Part shown: one piece after another, positions 16,930 to 24,234 of the stretch
How the letters are laid out: each line of letters starts with the position of its first letter
Numbering within the stretch: the first letter of the stretch is position 1
Source: an uncultured Lachnospiraceae bacterium
Lineage (GTDB): Bacteria > Bacillota > Clostridia > Lachnospirales > Lachnospiraceae
Reading direction: 5' to 3'
NCBI GenBank assembly: GCA_910586205.1
Contig: CAJUGD010000002.1
Span: forward strand, 62,001 to 126,000
DNA: 64,000 bases
Notes under the pieces: model-generated
Seen by the model: only the letters and a program-made list of their open reading frames with translations
Database searches by the model: none
What the model was told of the DNA's origin: nothing
Position numbers and translations under genes: made by a program

Positions 16930-18093
16930 TTAAGCTTCCTCTGGCTGCTGTTCCAAATACCTTACTTCATATCCCTCCCAAGGCTCTGGCATTTCCATCT
17001 TATCAATCATCTGCTCCAGCACATTTGCCGGAATCGTTCTGTCCCTGGTCTGATTTCTCTTTAGCAGCTCGTCATAAGGCGTCTCCAGATAGATCACATG
17101 CACCCTGGCCCCATATCCGGCAAAGAGCCGGACAAGCCTCTGCCTGGTTTCCTGCATCAGATTCGTGGCATTCCAGATAAACGGCTCTTTTTTCCGCAGA
17201 AGCTTCTTCGCCCGTTCTATGGCTAGATTCGCCACCTTTCCGGAACCATCCTTCGGTGAAATCCCCAGCTCCCTGCGGATCTCATCCAATGAAATCACCG
17301 GTCCTCCCACCCCGCCGGCCTTATTCCATACAGACTGAATCCATGTATCCTTCCCCGCCAGAGGAAGCCCGGACATCATCCACACATCAAACCGGGTATT
17401 GTCATAAATCTGCGCCCCGGGCTGCAGATCTTCCTTCTGAAAATACTGGAACCGGGTATAATCATTGAAAAAAGAGTAAGACCTTTCCCATATTCCCAGC
17501 TCTTTCCCATACTCTGCAAATAATTCTCCATGCTCCTCAAGGGCTCCCGGTTCCCTGCTGAGTCTTCCCCGGGCATCTGCCTTTGCCAATAAATAAAGCA
17601 ATCTTAAGGGAATCATCTCCGCCGCTCGAAAAAGATCATACTCAATCCTTTTCTTTTTCCAAAACCACACCGGAAGCCCATGAAAACGCACCAGCCTGGC
17701 TGCCAGCTCCCGCTCTTTAAACGTCATGCCAAACCGCCCGCCTTCACGATAAGCCATAGCCCGAAACACCTTTTCCCCCACAATCGTATGTTTCGGTGAG
17801 GTCCACCTCCCATCCTCGAATTTTGTGCAGGCCGGCTTTCCGATATCATGAAAAGCTGCTGCCAGAAAGAGCATTTCCTGCTCCCGGTCTGTCAGCCCGT
17901 TCCATTCTGAAAGTTTAAGAAGCTGATCACAGACCATTCCTGTGTGAACATATACATCTCCCTCGCCATGATACTCCGGATTCTGCTCCACCCCCTTTAA
18001 AATTTCCAATTCCGGATACCGTTCTGTCAGCCGTTCCAGCGAAAAACCGCTTTCCCCAATCCAGCCAAGTATCCCTTTCCCCCTATCTTCCAT
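16930..18093 (-). CDS. HD-Pnk: HD phosphoesterase fused to 5'-OH polynucleotide kinase
   Basis: The 387-residue protein joins two end-healing activities. The N-terminal HD domain (about 40-180) has the metal-ligand pattern His50 (VYVHTGMV), His82-Asp83 (FHDIGKP), His102, His138 and Asp173 (KADARGR). The C-terminal P-loop kinase (about 235-387) has the Walker A motif GLPLAGKDT (242-250), ISLDEIRREL with the likely general base Asp270, and the lid arginines in NQTRDRTIP. This order matches HD-Pnk enzymes described from Runella, where the HD part removes 2',3'-phosphates and the kinase phosphorylates 5'-OH ends. AGGAGG precedes the ATG. It is the second gene of an operon, 42 bp after an RNA ligase, which fits RNA repair well. 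Substrate is inferred. Confidence 0.85.
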   Translation of the reverse strand: MEDRGKGILGWIGESGFSLERLTERYPELEILKGVEQNPEYHGEGDVYVHTGMVCDQLLKLSEWNGLTDREQEMLFLAAAFHDIGKPACTKFEDGRWTSPKHTIVGEKVFRAMAYREGGRFGMTFKERELAARLVRFHGLPVWFWKKKRIEYDLFRAAEMIPLRLLYLLAKADARGRLSREPGALEEHGELFAEYGKELGIWERSYSFFNDYTRFQYFQKEDLQPGAQIYDNTRFDVWMMSGLPLAGKDTWIQSVWNKAGGVGGPVISLDEIRRELGISPKDGSGKVANLAIERAKKLLRKKEPFIWNATNLMQETRQRLVRLFAGYGARVHVIYLETPYDELLKRNQTRDRTIPANVLEQMIDKMEMPEPWEGYEVRYLEQQPEEA

Positions 18094-18135
18094 AACATAC
18101 TCCTCCTGGCATAATATGTAATGACTCTTTCATCT

Positions 18136-18924
18136 TTACAAAAATAAGTCCTTTCCCTCCTCCAGCCGGTTGGCTGTTAGCGGCCGGTTCATCCAATGGC
18201 TCTCTGAATCCAGAATTGAATTGAGAAATGAATGACGGACAAACTTCAGCCGATCCACCGTATAATCCCCCTCCTCAACCTTAATATATATCCCTTCCAT
18301 GACCCCGCTCAGATCTGTTTGGGCTTTGGTCCGTTCTGCATCTGTTCCATATTTCTCACACTGCTTCTGCAGATTTTCCGCCGGATTCTCTGATATATAA
18401 TTACTATGTCCGATTAGCCTGGTTATATCCGAAATCTTCTCATACCGTCCCGCTTCCAGCACTGGCACGGAATGGACAAAAGGCGCCTTTTCCAAGATTT
18501 CCCTTCTCTTTGCTGTGGAAAAAAACCGCTCCTCCTTCTTATCGAAAATATCAAATTCCATAAAATAGTGTGGAAGCCTGTCATAAAACACCGTATGCTT
18601 GGCAAACATCCACTCTCCGTACATCACATACCGGCTTCCCAATACCTGCCGCAGCCTGTCCCGATAACACTCTGCCCACACCTTCAGCATGTCAAACTGC
18701 CTCTCTCCATATCCTCCGTTTAAAAAATGTCCGCGGCTCTGCAGGTACAGCCTTCCTTCCTCTCCAAAGCTGATTCCGCAGTTAGCTCCGTCAATCTTCT
18801 CCTCCAGCACCAGATATTTTCCCTTTATCTCAGCAAATCTTACACTGTTTAAATCCTCGTCTCCCGCCTGCTTTCTTGATCCTTCTACGTGGCGGGTTCT
18901 TGGATATTTATAGATTCTTTCCAT
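18136..18924 (-). CDS. ATP-dependent RNA ligase (PF09414-type)
   Basis: A 262-residue nucleotidyltransferase that would seal RNA 3'-OH and 5'-phosphate ends. It shows all core motifs in order: motif I EKIDGANCG with the AMP-accepting Lys43, SRGHF (63-67), motif III YGEWMFAKH (102-110) and FMEFDIFD, motif IV EGIYIKV (210-216) and motif V RLKFVR with Lys227. There is no C-terminal OB domain, so it is a minimal ligase. I start at MERIYKYPRTRH because the family begins KYPRT..H..GS there, and because a TTGACA-17-TAAAAT promoter lies inside the longer frame. It is the first gene of the operon with HD-Pnk, which would prepare the ends that it seals. Confidence 0.88.
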   Translation of the reverse strand: MERIYKYPRTRHVEGSRKQAGDEDLNSVRFAEIKGKYLVLEEKIDGANCGISFGEEGRLYLQSRGHFLNGGYGERQFDMLKVWAECYRDRLRQVLGSRYVMYGEWMFAKHTVFYDRLPHYFMEFDIFDKKEERFFSTAKRREILEKAPFVHSVPVLEAGRYEKISDITRLIGHSNYISENPAENLQKQCEKYGTDAERTKAQTDLSGVMEGIYIKVEEGDYTVDRLKFVRHSFLNSILDSESHWMNRPLTANRLEEGKDLFL

Positions 18925-18965
18925 AATCCTGTCTCCATCCTGATTATTGTCTGCATCTATTCCTG

Positions 18966-18994
18966 ATTTTAGTACGATTCCCATTTTCTGTCAA
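18966..18994 (-). promoter_or_regulatory. Promoter of the RNA-repair operon
   Basis: Minus-strand -35 TTGACA (18989-18994), 17-bp spacer, -10 TAAAAT (18966-18971). Transcription would start near 18959, 35 bp before the ligase ATG chosen here. The htpG terminator lies just upstream, so the operon is independent of htpG. Confidence 0.8.
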
Positions 18995-19030
18995 ATCTTT
19001 GCAGGAAAGAACCTTTCTCCAAAAAACACG

Positions 19031-19058
19031 AAACGGCATGGCCAAAACCATACCGTTT
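19031..19058 (-). terminator. htpG terminator
   Basis: AAACGGTATGG and CCATGCCGTTT form an 11-bp stem (one G-T type pair) with a 6-nt loop; the minus strand then reads CGTGTTTTTT. Confidence 0.85.
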
Positions 19059-19081
19059 CTGTAAAATACTATATGCCTTTT

Positions 19082-21085
19082 CTACTCCCCGGCCATCATC
19101 ATCATGATCTCGTTGCTCCGGGCAATAAACTTGGTCATCCTCTCCGGGTTCAGTGTTCCATGGCTCAAAAGCGCCAGGTCATAAAGCTGCTCACAGAACT
19201 TCGCCGTATTCTCCCCTTCTTTATGGTTTAACACATACTGTACCAGCTTATGGTTAGCATTGAGCACCAGGGTCTCACCGGCCCCGCCGAACATAGAAGG
19301 ATCCATGCCGTACATATTGTACATTTTCATCATATCCTGCATCCGGCGGCTTTCTTCTGCCACAGTCAGCATGGAGGAAATGTTCTCGTTCTTCAGCTTC
19401 TCTACCTTGACCTCCAGCTTGTCATTGCCTAAAGCCTTCTTGAATATCTCAGTCAGGGTCTCTGCCGTCTTTTTAAATTCCTCGTCATCCTCCTTCACTT
19501 CTTCTTTGAAGGTATCATTCAGATCTGCATCAATCCGCAGGAACTTCAGTCCTTCGTTCTTCTGCTCTAAGTGATTAATAAAAGGATTGTCAATATTGTG
19601 AGGCAGGATCACCGCATCCAGACCTTCCTCTTTAAACATGTTGATATACTGGCTCTGCTCCTTCTCATCCGTCACATAGAACACCTTGTTCTCATGCTTT
19701 TCCTTGTTTTCCTCCAGACAATCTTTCAGGGTCAGATACTTGCCCTCTAAATTTTTAAACAGGATATAGTCATTCATCTTCTCGGCAAACTTTTCGTCCT
19801 TAATGCAGCCGAACTTGATAAACGGAGCAATGTCATCCCAATACTTCTCATAATTCTCCCGGTCAGTCTTGCACATGCCGGTCAGCTTGTCCGCCACCTT
19901 CTTGGTAATATAATCCGAAATCTTCTTCACAAAACCATCATTCTGCAGTGCGCTCCTGGAAACATTCAGGGGCAGATCCGGACAGTCAATAGCACCCTTT
20001 AAGAGCATCAAAAACTCCGGAATCACTTCCTTAATGTTGTCGGCAATAAACACCTGGGTATTGTAAAGCTTAATGGTTCCCTCAATGGAATCATACTCTG
20101 TATTAATTTTGGGGAAATACAGGATTCCCTTTAGGTTAAACGGATAATCCATATTCAGATGGATCCAGAACAGCGGCTCCTTATAGTCCATAAATACCTT
20201 CCGGTAAAAGGATCTGTACTCGTCCTCCGTGCACTCATTCGGATGCTTGTTCCACAGCGGAGTGGTATCATTAAGAGCCACCGGACGCTTTAAAATCTTG
20301 TAGCGCTCCTTGGACGGCTCGATCTCCACGGTCTCCTTCTCGCCGTTCTCATTCTCTTTTTCTTCGGTCTTGGCCGGCTCCACCACAGTCTCCACAATGG
20401 TGTCCTTATCTGTCAGTTCTTCCTTGTCAATGGTCTCATACTCCGGCTCTGCCTTGGCATTGTTAAGGAAAATCGGAATAGGCATAAAGGAACAGTACTT
20501 ATCAAGTACCTCTCTTGCCCGATATTCATTGGAAAACTCATAGCTGTCCTCATTCAGATACAAGGTGATAACCGTCCCCTGGTCTTCCTTATCCCCGTCC
20601 TTCATCTCAAAGCTCAGTCCGCCCTCTGACTCCCAGTGAACCGGCGTGCTGCCTTCCTTGTAAGAAAGCGTGTCAATCGTCACCTTGTCCGCCACCATAA
20701 ATGCCGAATAAAAGCCCAATCCGAAATGACCAATAATCTGATCTTCATTGGCCTTGTCCTTATATCTCTCCAGAAAATCCTGTGCGCCGGAGAATGCAAT
20801 CTGGTTAATATACTCCTCCACTTCCTCCGCCGTCATGCCCAAACCGTTGTCCTTTACCTGGATGGACTTTTCCTCAGAGTTCACGGTAATCTGAATCTGG
20901 TACTCCATGTCCTCCGGCTTGGCATACTCTCCCATCAGCTCCAGCTTCTTTAACTTGGTAATAGCGTCACAGCCATTGGACACCAGCTCCCGATAAAAAA
21001 TATCATGGTCTGAATAGAGCCACTTTTTGATAATCGGAAATATGTTCTCACTGTTGATCGATAAATTGCCTGATTTGCTTCCCAT
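19082..21085 (-). CDS. htpG: Hsp90-family molecular chaperone
   Basis: HtpG is the bacterial Hsp90, an ATP-driven dimeric chaperone of the cytosol. The 667-residue product begins with NLSINSENIFPIIKKWLYSDHDIFYRELVSNGCDA, with the nucleotide-binding GHKL motifs DNGLGMT, GHFGLGFYSAF and GTVITLYL. The middle domain carries the catalytic-loop region NVSRSALQND with its conserved Arg, and the C-terminal part is the dimer domain. A charged Glu/Lys insert near 225-255 makes it slightly longer than the E. coli protein. It is monocistronic with its own promoter and terminator and a CIRCE element upstream, so HrcA control during heat shock is likely. Confidence 0.97.
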   Translation of the reverse strand: MGSKSGNLSINSENIFPIIKKWLYSDHDIFYRELVSNGCDAITKLKKLELMGEYAKPEDMEYQIQITVNSEEKSIQVKDNGLGMTAEEVEEYINQIAFSGAQDFLERYKDKANEDQIIGHFGLGFYSAFMVADKVTIDTLSYKEGSTPVHWESEGGLSFEMKDGDKEDQGTVITLYLNEDSYEFSNEYRAREVLDKYCSFMPIPIFLNNAKAEPEYETIDKEELTDKDTIVETVVEPAKTEEKENENGEKETVEIEPSKERYKILKRPVALNDTTPLWNKHPNECTEDEYRSFYRKVFMDYKEPLFWIHLNMDYPFNLKGILYFPKINTEYDSIEGTIKLYNTQVFIADNIKEVIPEFLMLLKGAIDCPDLPLNVSRSALQNDGFVKKISDYITKKVADKLTGMCKTDRENYEKYWDDIAPFIKFGCIKDEKFAEKMNDYILFKNLEGKYLTLKDCLEENKEKHENKVFYVTDEKEQSQYINMFKEEGLDAVILPHNIDNPFINHLEQKNEGLKFLRIDADLNDTFKEEVKEDDEEFKKTAETLTEIFKKALGNDKLEVKVEKLKNENISSMLTVAEESRRMQDMMKMYNMYGMDPSMFGGAGETLVLNANHKLVQYVLNHKEGENTAKFCEQLYDLALLSHGTLNPERMTKFIARSNEIMMMMAGE

Positions 21086-21188
21086 TGCATATCACTCCTG
21101 TTCTTATATTTTCTTACGATCCCATTCATTCTGCAATATTTGACTCCGAAAGCTTTCCTTTACCCGCAATCCGGAATCTCTGCCCTAT

Positions 21189-21217
21189 ATTCTAATACGG
21201 CAGCAGACAAATGTCAA
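21189..21217 (-). promoter_or_regulatory. htpG promoter
   Basis: Minus-strand -35 TTGACA (21212-21217), 17-bp spacer, -10 TAGAAT (21189-21194). The CIRCE element lies 7 bp upstream of the -35 box. The leader to the ATG is about 95 nt. Confidence 0.8.
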
Positions 21218-21224
21218 CAGAAAA

Positions 21225-21251
21225 TTAGCACTCATTTTTAGTGAGTGCTAC
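21225..21251. promoter_or_regulatory. CIRCE element (HrcA operator)
   Basis: TTAGCACTC, nine bases, then GAGTGCTAC matches the CIRCE consensus at all but the last base. It lies between the divergent htpG and nfo promoters, upstream of both -35 boxes rather than over or after them. HrcA is the known repressor; hrcA is not in this window. Confidence 0.9.
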
Positions 21252-21277
21252 TAATATTGCTGTTCGCAGGTATTCTA

Positions 21278-21306
21278 TTTACTTTTTGCCGCGTTTACGC
21301 TATTAT
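21278..21306 (+). promoter_or_regulatory. nfo promoter
   Basis: Plus-strand -35 TTTACT (21278-21283), 17-bp spacer, -10 TATTAT (21301-21306), followed by an 80-bp leader to the nfo start. The whole 304-bp htpG-nfo gap is thereby explained: two divergent promoters with CIRCE between them. Confidence 0.65.
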
Positions 21307-21389
21307 ATTTTAAGATACCAAAGTGCCTTTTGATCACGGCATCTTTTTTTAAAATTTCAAAACAACCACCAACGAAAGGATATTCTGCC

Positions 21390-22253
21390 ATGCTGACAAT
21401 CGGATGCCATCTGTCCTCCTCTAAAGGCTACCTTGCCATGGGAAAGGAGGCTGTCAAGATAAATGCCAATACCTTCCAGTTCTTTACCAGAAACCCCCGC
21501 GGAGGCAGCGCCAAGGAACTAAACCCCTCTGACATAGAAGCCTTCCTTGCCTATGCCGGGGAACACAATATCCACAAAATTCTGGCTCACGCCCCCTATA
21601 CCCTTAACGCCTGCTCTGCGGACGCCCACCTGCGGGACTTTGCCAGAGAAACCATGGCAGATGATCTTCGCCGCATGGAGCATACTCCCGGCAACAGTTA
21701 TAATTTCCATCCGGGCAGCCATGTAAAACAGGGCGTGGAGACGGGAATCACGTATATTGCCGAAATGCTGAACCAGATTTTAAGGCCGGAGCAAACCACC
21801 ACGGTCCTTTTGGAAACCATGTCAGGCAAAGGCAGTGAAGTAGGCAGAACCTTTGAGGAGCTGCGGGAGATCCTGGATCGTGTCACTTTGTCTGACCATA
21901 TGGGAGTCTGCCTTGACACCTGCCACGTATGGGACGGGGGATATGACATTGTTAACCATTTAGATGAAGTTTTGACTGAATTTGACCAGGTAATCGGCCT
22001 GAAACGGTTAAAAGCCATCCATTTAAACGACAGCCTGAATCCATTAGGCGCCCACAAGGACCGCCACGCCCGAATCGGGGAAGGCCATATCGGAAAAGAC
22101 GCCCTGATCCGCGTGGTCAATCATCCTGCCTTAAAACACCTGCCTTTTTACCTTGAAACCCCTAACGAGCTGGACGGATATGCAGCGGAAATTTCCCTGA
22201 TGCGGGAACATTATCAGAGTTATTTAAAAACAAGTAGGAGGATAGACACATGA
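21390..22253 (+). CDS. nfo: Deoxyribonuclease IV (AP endonuclease)
   Basis: Endonuclease IV cuts DNA 5' of abasic sites in base-excision repair. The 287-residue product shows the zinc-site signatures of the family in order: GCHLSSSKGY, FQFFTRNPRG, LAHAPYTLN, NFHPGSH, LLETMSGKG, GVCLDTCHVWDGGYD, AIHLNDSLNPLGAHKDRHARIGEGHIG, and the C-terminal LETPNE. These supply the His, Glu and Asp ligands for three zinc ions. I start at MLTIGCHLSS because AAAGGA lies just upstream and the family N-terminus fits; the longer frame adds unrelated residues. Its stop overlaps the next start (ATGA), so it is coupled to a LUD protein. Confidence 0.95.
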   Translation: MLTIGCHLSSSKGYLAMGKEAVKINANTFQFFTRNPRGGSAKELNPSDIEAFLAYAGEHNIHKILAHAPYTLNACSADAHLRDFARETMADDLRRMEHTPGNSYNFHPGSHVKQGVETGITYIAEMLNQILRPEQTTTVLLETMSGKGSEVGRTFEELREILDRVTLSDHMGVCLDTCHVWDGGYDIVNHLDEVLTEFDQVIGLKRLKAIHLNDSLNPLGAHKDRHARIGEGHIGKDALIRVVNHPALKHLPFYLETPNELDGYAAEISLMREHYQSYLKTSRRIDT

Positions 22254-22894
22254 CACAACGCACCACGCCCATTGAAAAACAATTTGACAAAAAAGGCCCT
22301 AAGGTAGTGGAAGCCTTAAAGCGTCGTCATTTTGACGCATACTACTGCCCTACCGGAGAGGAGGCCCTTCAAAAAGTCCTTTCTTTGATTCCCAAAGAGG
22401 ATGTGGTCGCCTGGGGCGGCTCTGCAACCCTGGCGCAGCTTGGAATCATTGATAAGGTAAGACAGACCAATCCGGTTATTGACCGGGATGCTGCTGCCTC
22501 ACGAGAGGAAAGTTTGGAGCTGATGCGCAGATCCCTTCTCTGCGACACCTATCTGATGAGCAGCAATGCCATCAGCGAAGACGGACAGCTCTACAACATT
22601 GACGGCAACGGCAACCGGGTAGCTGCCCTGGTCTTTGGACCAAAAAGCGTGATTGTGGTAGCCGGCATGAATAAAGTGACCAAAACGATTGAAGACGCCG
22701 AAGCCCGTGCCCGGTACATTGCCGCCCCGATTAATGTCCAGCGCTTTGAAAATGACAATCCCTGCAATCTTACCGGTACCTGCTCTGACTGCTTAAAGCC
22801 AACCAGCATCTGCGCTTCCATGCTCCGCACCCGCATCAGCCGGCCGGCCGGAAAGATCAAAGTGGTACTGGTGGGAGAAGAACTGGGCTTTTGA
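22250..22894 (+). CDS. LUD domain protein (LutC/YkgG-like)
   Basis: A 214-residue single LUD (DUF162) domain protein. Visible are the N-terminal helix with LKRRHFDAYYCP, the nucleotide-like site WGGSATLAQLG, DTYLMSSNAISEDGQLYNIDGNGNRVAA, the block KSVIVVAGMNKVTKTIEDAEARAR, and a C-terminal cysteine cluster (CNLTGTCSDCLKPTSIC) that may bind metal. Family members include LutC of lactate oxidation, but many LUD proteins, like this one with four close cysteines and no lutAB neighbours, have no known role. It overlaps nfo by 4 bp and ends before a strong hairpin. Confidence 0.88.
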   Translation: MTQRTTPIEKQFDKKGPKVVEALKRRHFDAYYCPTGEEALQKVLSLIPKEDVVAWGGSATLAQLGIIDKVRQTNPVIDRDAAASREESLELMRRSLLCDTYLMSSNAISEDGQLYNIDGNGNRVAALVFGPKSVIVVAGMNKVTKTIEDAEARARYIAAPINVQRFENDNPCNLTGTCSDCLKPTSICASMLRTRISRPAGKIKVVLVGEELGF

Positions 22895-22930
22895 TTCAAA
22901 AGGATAAATTCGGAAGGATAAATTTTAATA

Positions 22931-22964
22931 GGGCAGGTGGGATCCGTATGGATCCCACCTGCCC
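22931..22964. terminator. Strong hairpin between convergent genes
   Basis: A perfect 15-bp stem (GGGCAGGTGGGATCC with its complement, 4-nt loop GTAT) between the LUD gene on plus and the zinc-ribbon gene on minus. The minus-strand side is followed by TATTAAAATTTAT, so it probably serves as a terminator mainly for the minus-strand gene and possibly both. Confidence 0.75.
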
Positions 22965-22981
22965 CTGCATATGGCTGTCTG

Positions 22982-24127
22982 TTACCCTGCATAATTCATG
23001 AAAGTGTCCTTTATCCAATCAATACGATTTCCGGTTAATCCAATCTCCATCACACCATAATCATTTTCCCCTCTTTGGGTGTACCGATCTAAAAACTCCA
23101 TCATAGAGAAGGGCGTAGATTCGTACCCTACTCCTTCAAAACTTACATTCTTGTCTGCAATCAGCACCACATTCCTTTGAATAATGCGGTAAAGAGGCTG
23201 AGGCATACTGTCGTCACAATCCCAATACATTTCTCTTTCGCTCATGGCATAGCAGGAGTAAGGCCCGCCGCGGTCAATACTACCCTCTGTATAGACAAAA
23301 ACGGTTTTTATCTGGCTTGTGCTGTTAGTGCCTTCTTCTAAGTAGTCGTAATAAGTTATGTCTGTAATGGCAGATTCCGTATCAAACGCACACACCCTGC
23401 CGGAAAAACCATCTGAAGGCCGTATTATCAAATCTCCGACCTGCAGGGAATTTATCACCTCCCGGGGGGCACATAAAGAATCGCAGAGCGTCCCGGTAAT
23501 CAGCACCTTGTCCCCTTCTATGGCATAGCTTACAGGTGCAAACAGGCAGTTTCCATAGATTCTCCTGTCTTCGCCGGCCAGCCCGTCCTCGCCAAGCCAG
23601 TATCCGTCAGGGGTAAGAGCATTGGTCATCATAACCCCGTCTGCCCCTACATAATAGTTCTCCACCCATGTATCTGTCAGCATAGTCCCCTGCTCATCAT
23701 AGTAATACCATTTTTCTCCCTCCTGCTGCCAGCCGCTTACGATGGGGGCTTCTGTCTCAGAAGGAGCAGAAGATGATGTTTCTTTCCCGGCCGATTGATC
23801 ACCTGAATCATGCAAAACCTCGGTTTCCTCTGCCGCACTTTCTCCATTGGAATCCGCGCCTTTCTGATTCAAAAAATAGATGACAAAGAAAATAATGGCT
23901 GCCGCCGCCAAAGCCGCGGCCACTCCGCCTGCCAGCAAAATGACTGCCTGAGAAGACTGCTTTTTTTGTGTCTTCCTTTTTTGGCTCTGCCCTGCCAGAT
24001 GTACTTCTCCCTGTCCTGATTTCTGCGGTTCTTCAGAATATGTATCCCGCCGCAGCAATGTCCCGCAATTCCCGCAGAACCTTGCATCCTCCTGCTCTAT
24101 GTGACATTTACATTTTGGGCAATCCAT
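22982..24127 (-). CDS. Zinc-ribbon membrane protein with extracellular wall-type repeat
   Basis: A 381-residue protein with an N-terminal zinc ribbon (CPKC at 3-6 and CGNC at 18-21), a basic linker, one membrane span (about 61-86), a Ser/Glu linker, and an extracellular part. This begins with one glucan/choline-binding type repeat (GWQQEGEKWYYYDEQG, then TDTWVENYYVGADGVM) and continues with about 190 residues I do not recognise. AGGAGG precedes the ATG chosen here; the longer frame has no site. A zinc ribbon ahead of a membrane span is common in Clostridial proteins of unknown role. It stands next to a larger protein of the same plan (24235-27894), 107 bp away. Its membrane topology suggests a link between inside and outside, but no function can be assigned. 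Confidence 0.75.
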   Translation of the reverse strand: MDCPKCKCHIEQEDARFCGNCGTLLRRDTYSEEPQKSGQGEVHLAGQSQKRKTQKKQSSQAVILLAGGVAAALAAAAIIFFVIYFLNQKGADSNGESAAEETEVLHDSGDQSAGKETSSSAPSETEAPIVSGWQQEGEKWYYYDEQGTMLTDTWVENYYVGADGVMMTNALTPDGYWLGEDGLAGEDRRIYGNCLFAPVSYAIEGDKVLITGTLCDSLCAPREVINSLQVGDLIIRPSDGFSGRVCAFDTESAITDITYYDYLEEGTNSTSQIKTVFVYTEGSIDRGGPYSCYAMSEREMYWDCDDSMPQPLYRIIQRNVVLIADKNVSFEGVGYESTPFSMMEFLDRYTQRGENDYGVMEIGLTGNRIDWIKDTFMNYAG

Positions 24128-24234
24128 AATATCCTCCTGTAACTTTCTGTTTACTTTTGCGGACACCAGGCCAAGTGTCCCTCTGCTTTATGAAACAGGA
24201 TACCAGGGTCAAAAGACCTTTTGACACTGACATC

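Noticed and set aside
18924..18984. Longer N-terminus of the RNA ligase
   Set aside because: The extra 20 codons contain the TTGACA-17-TAAAAT promoter and do not match the family start.
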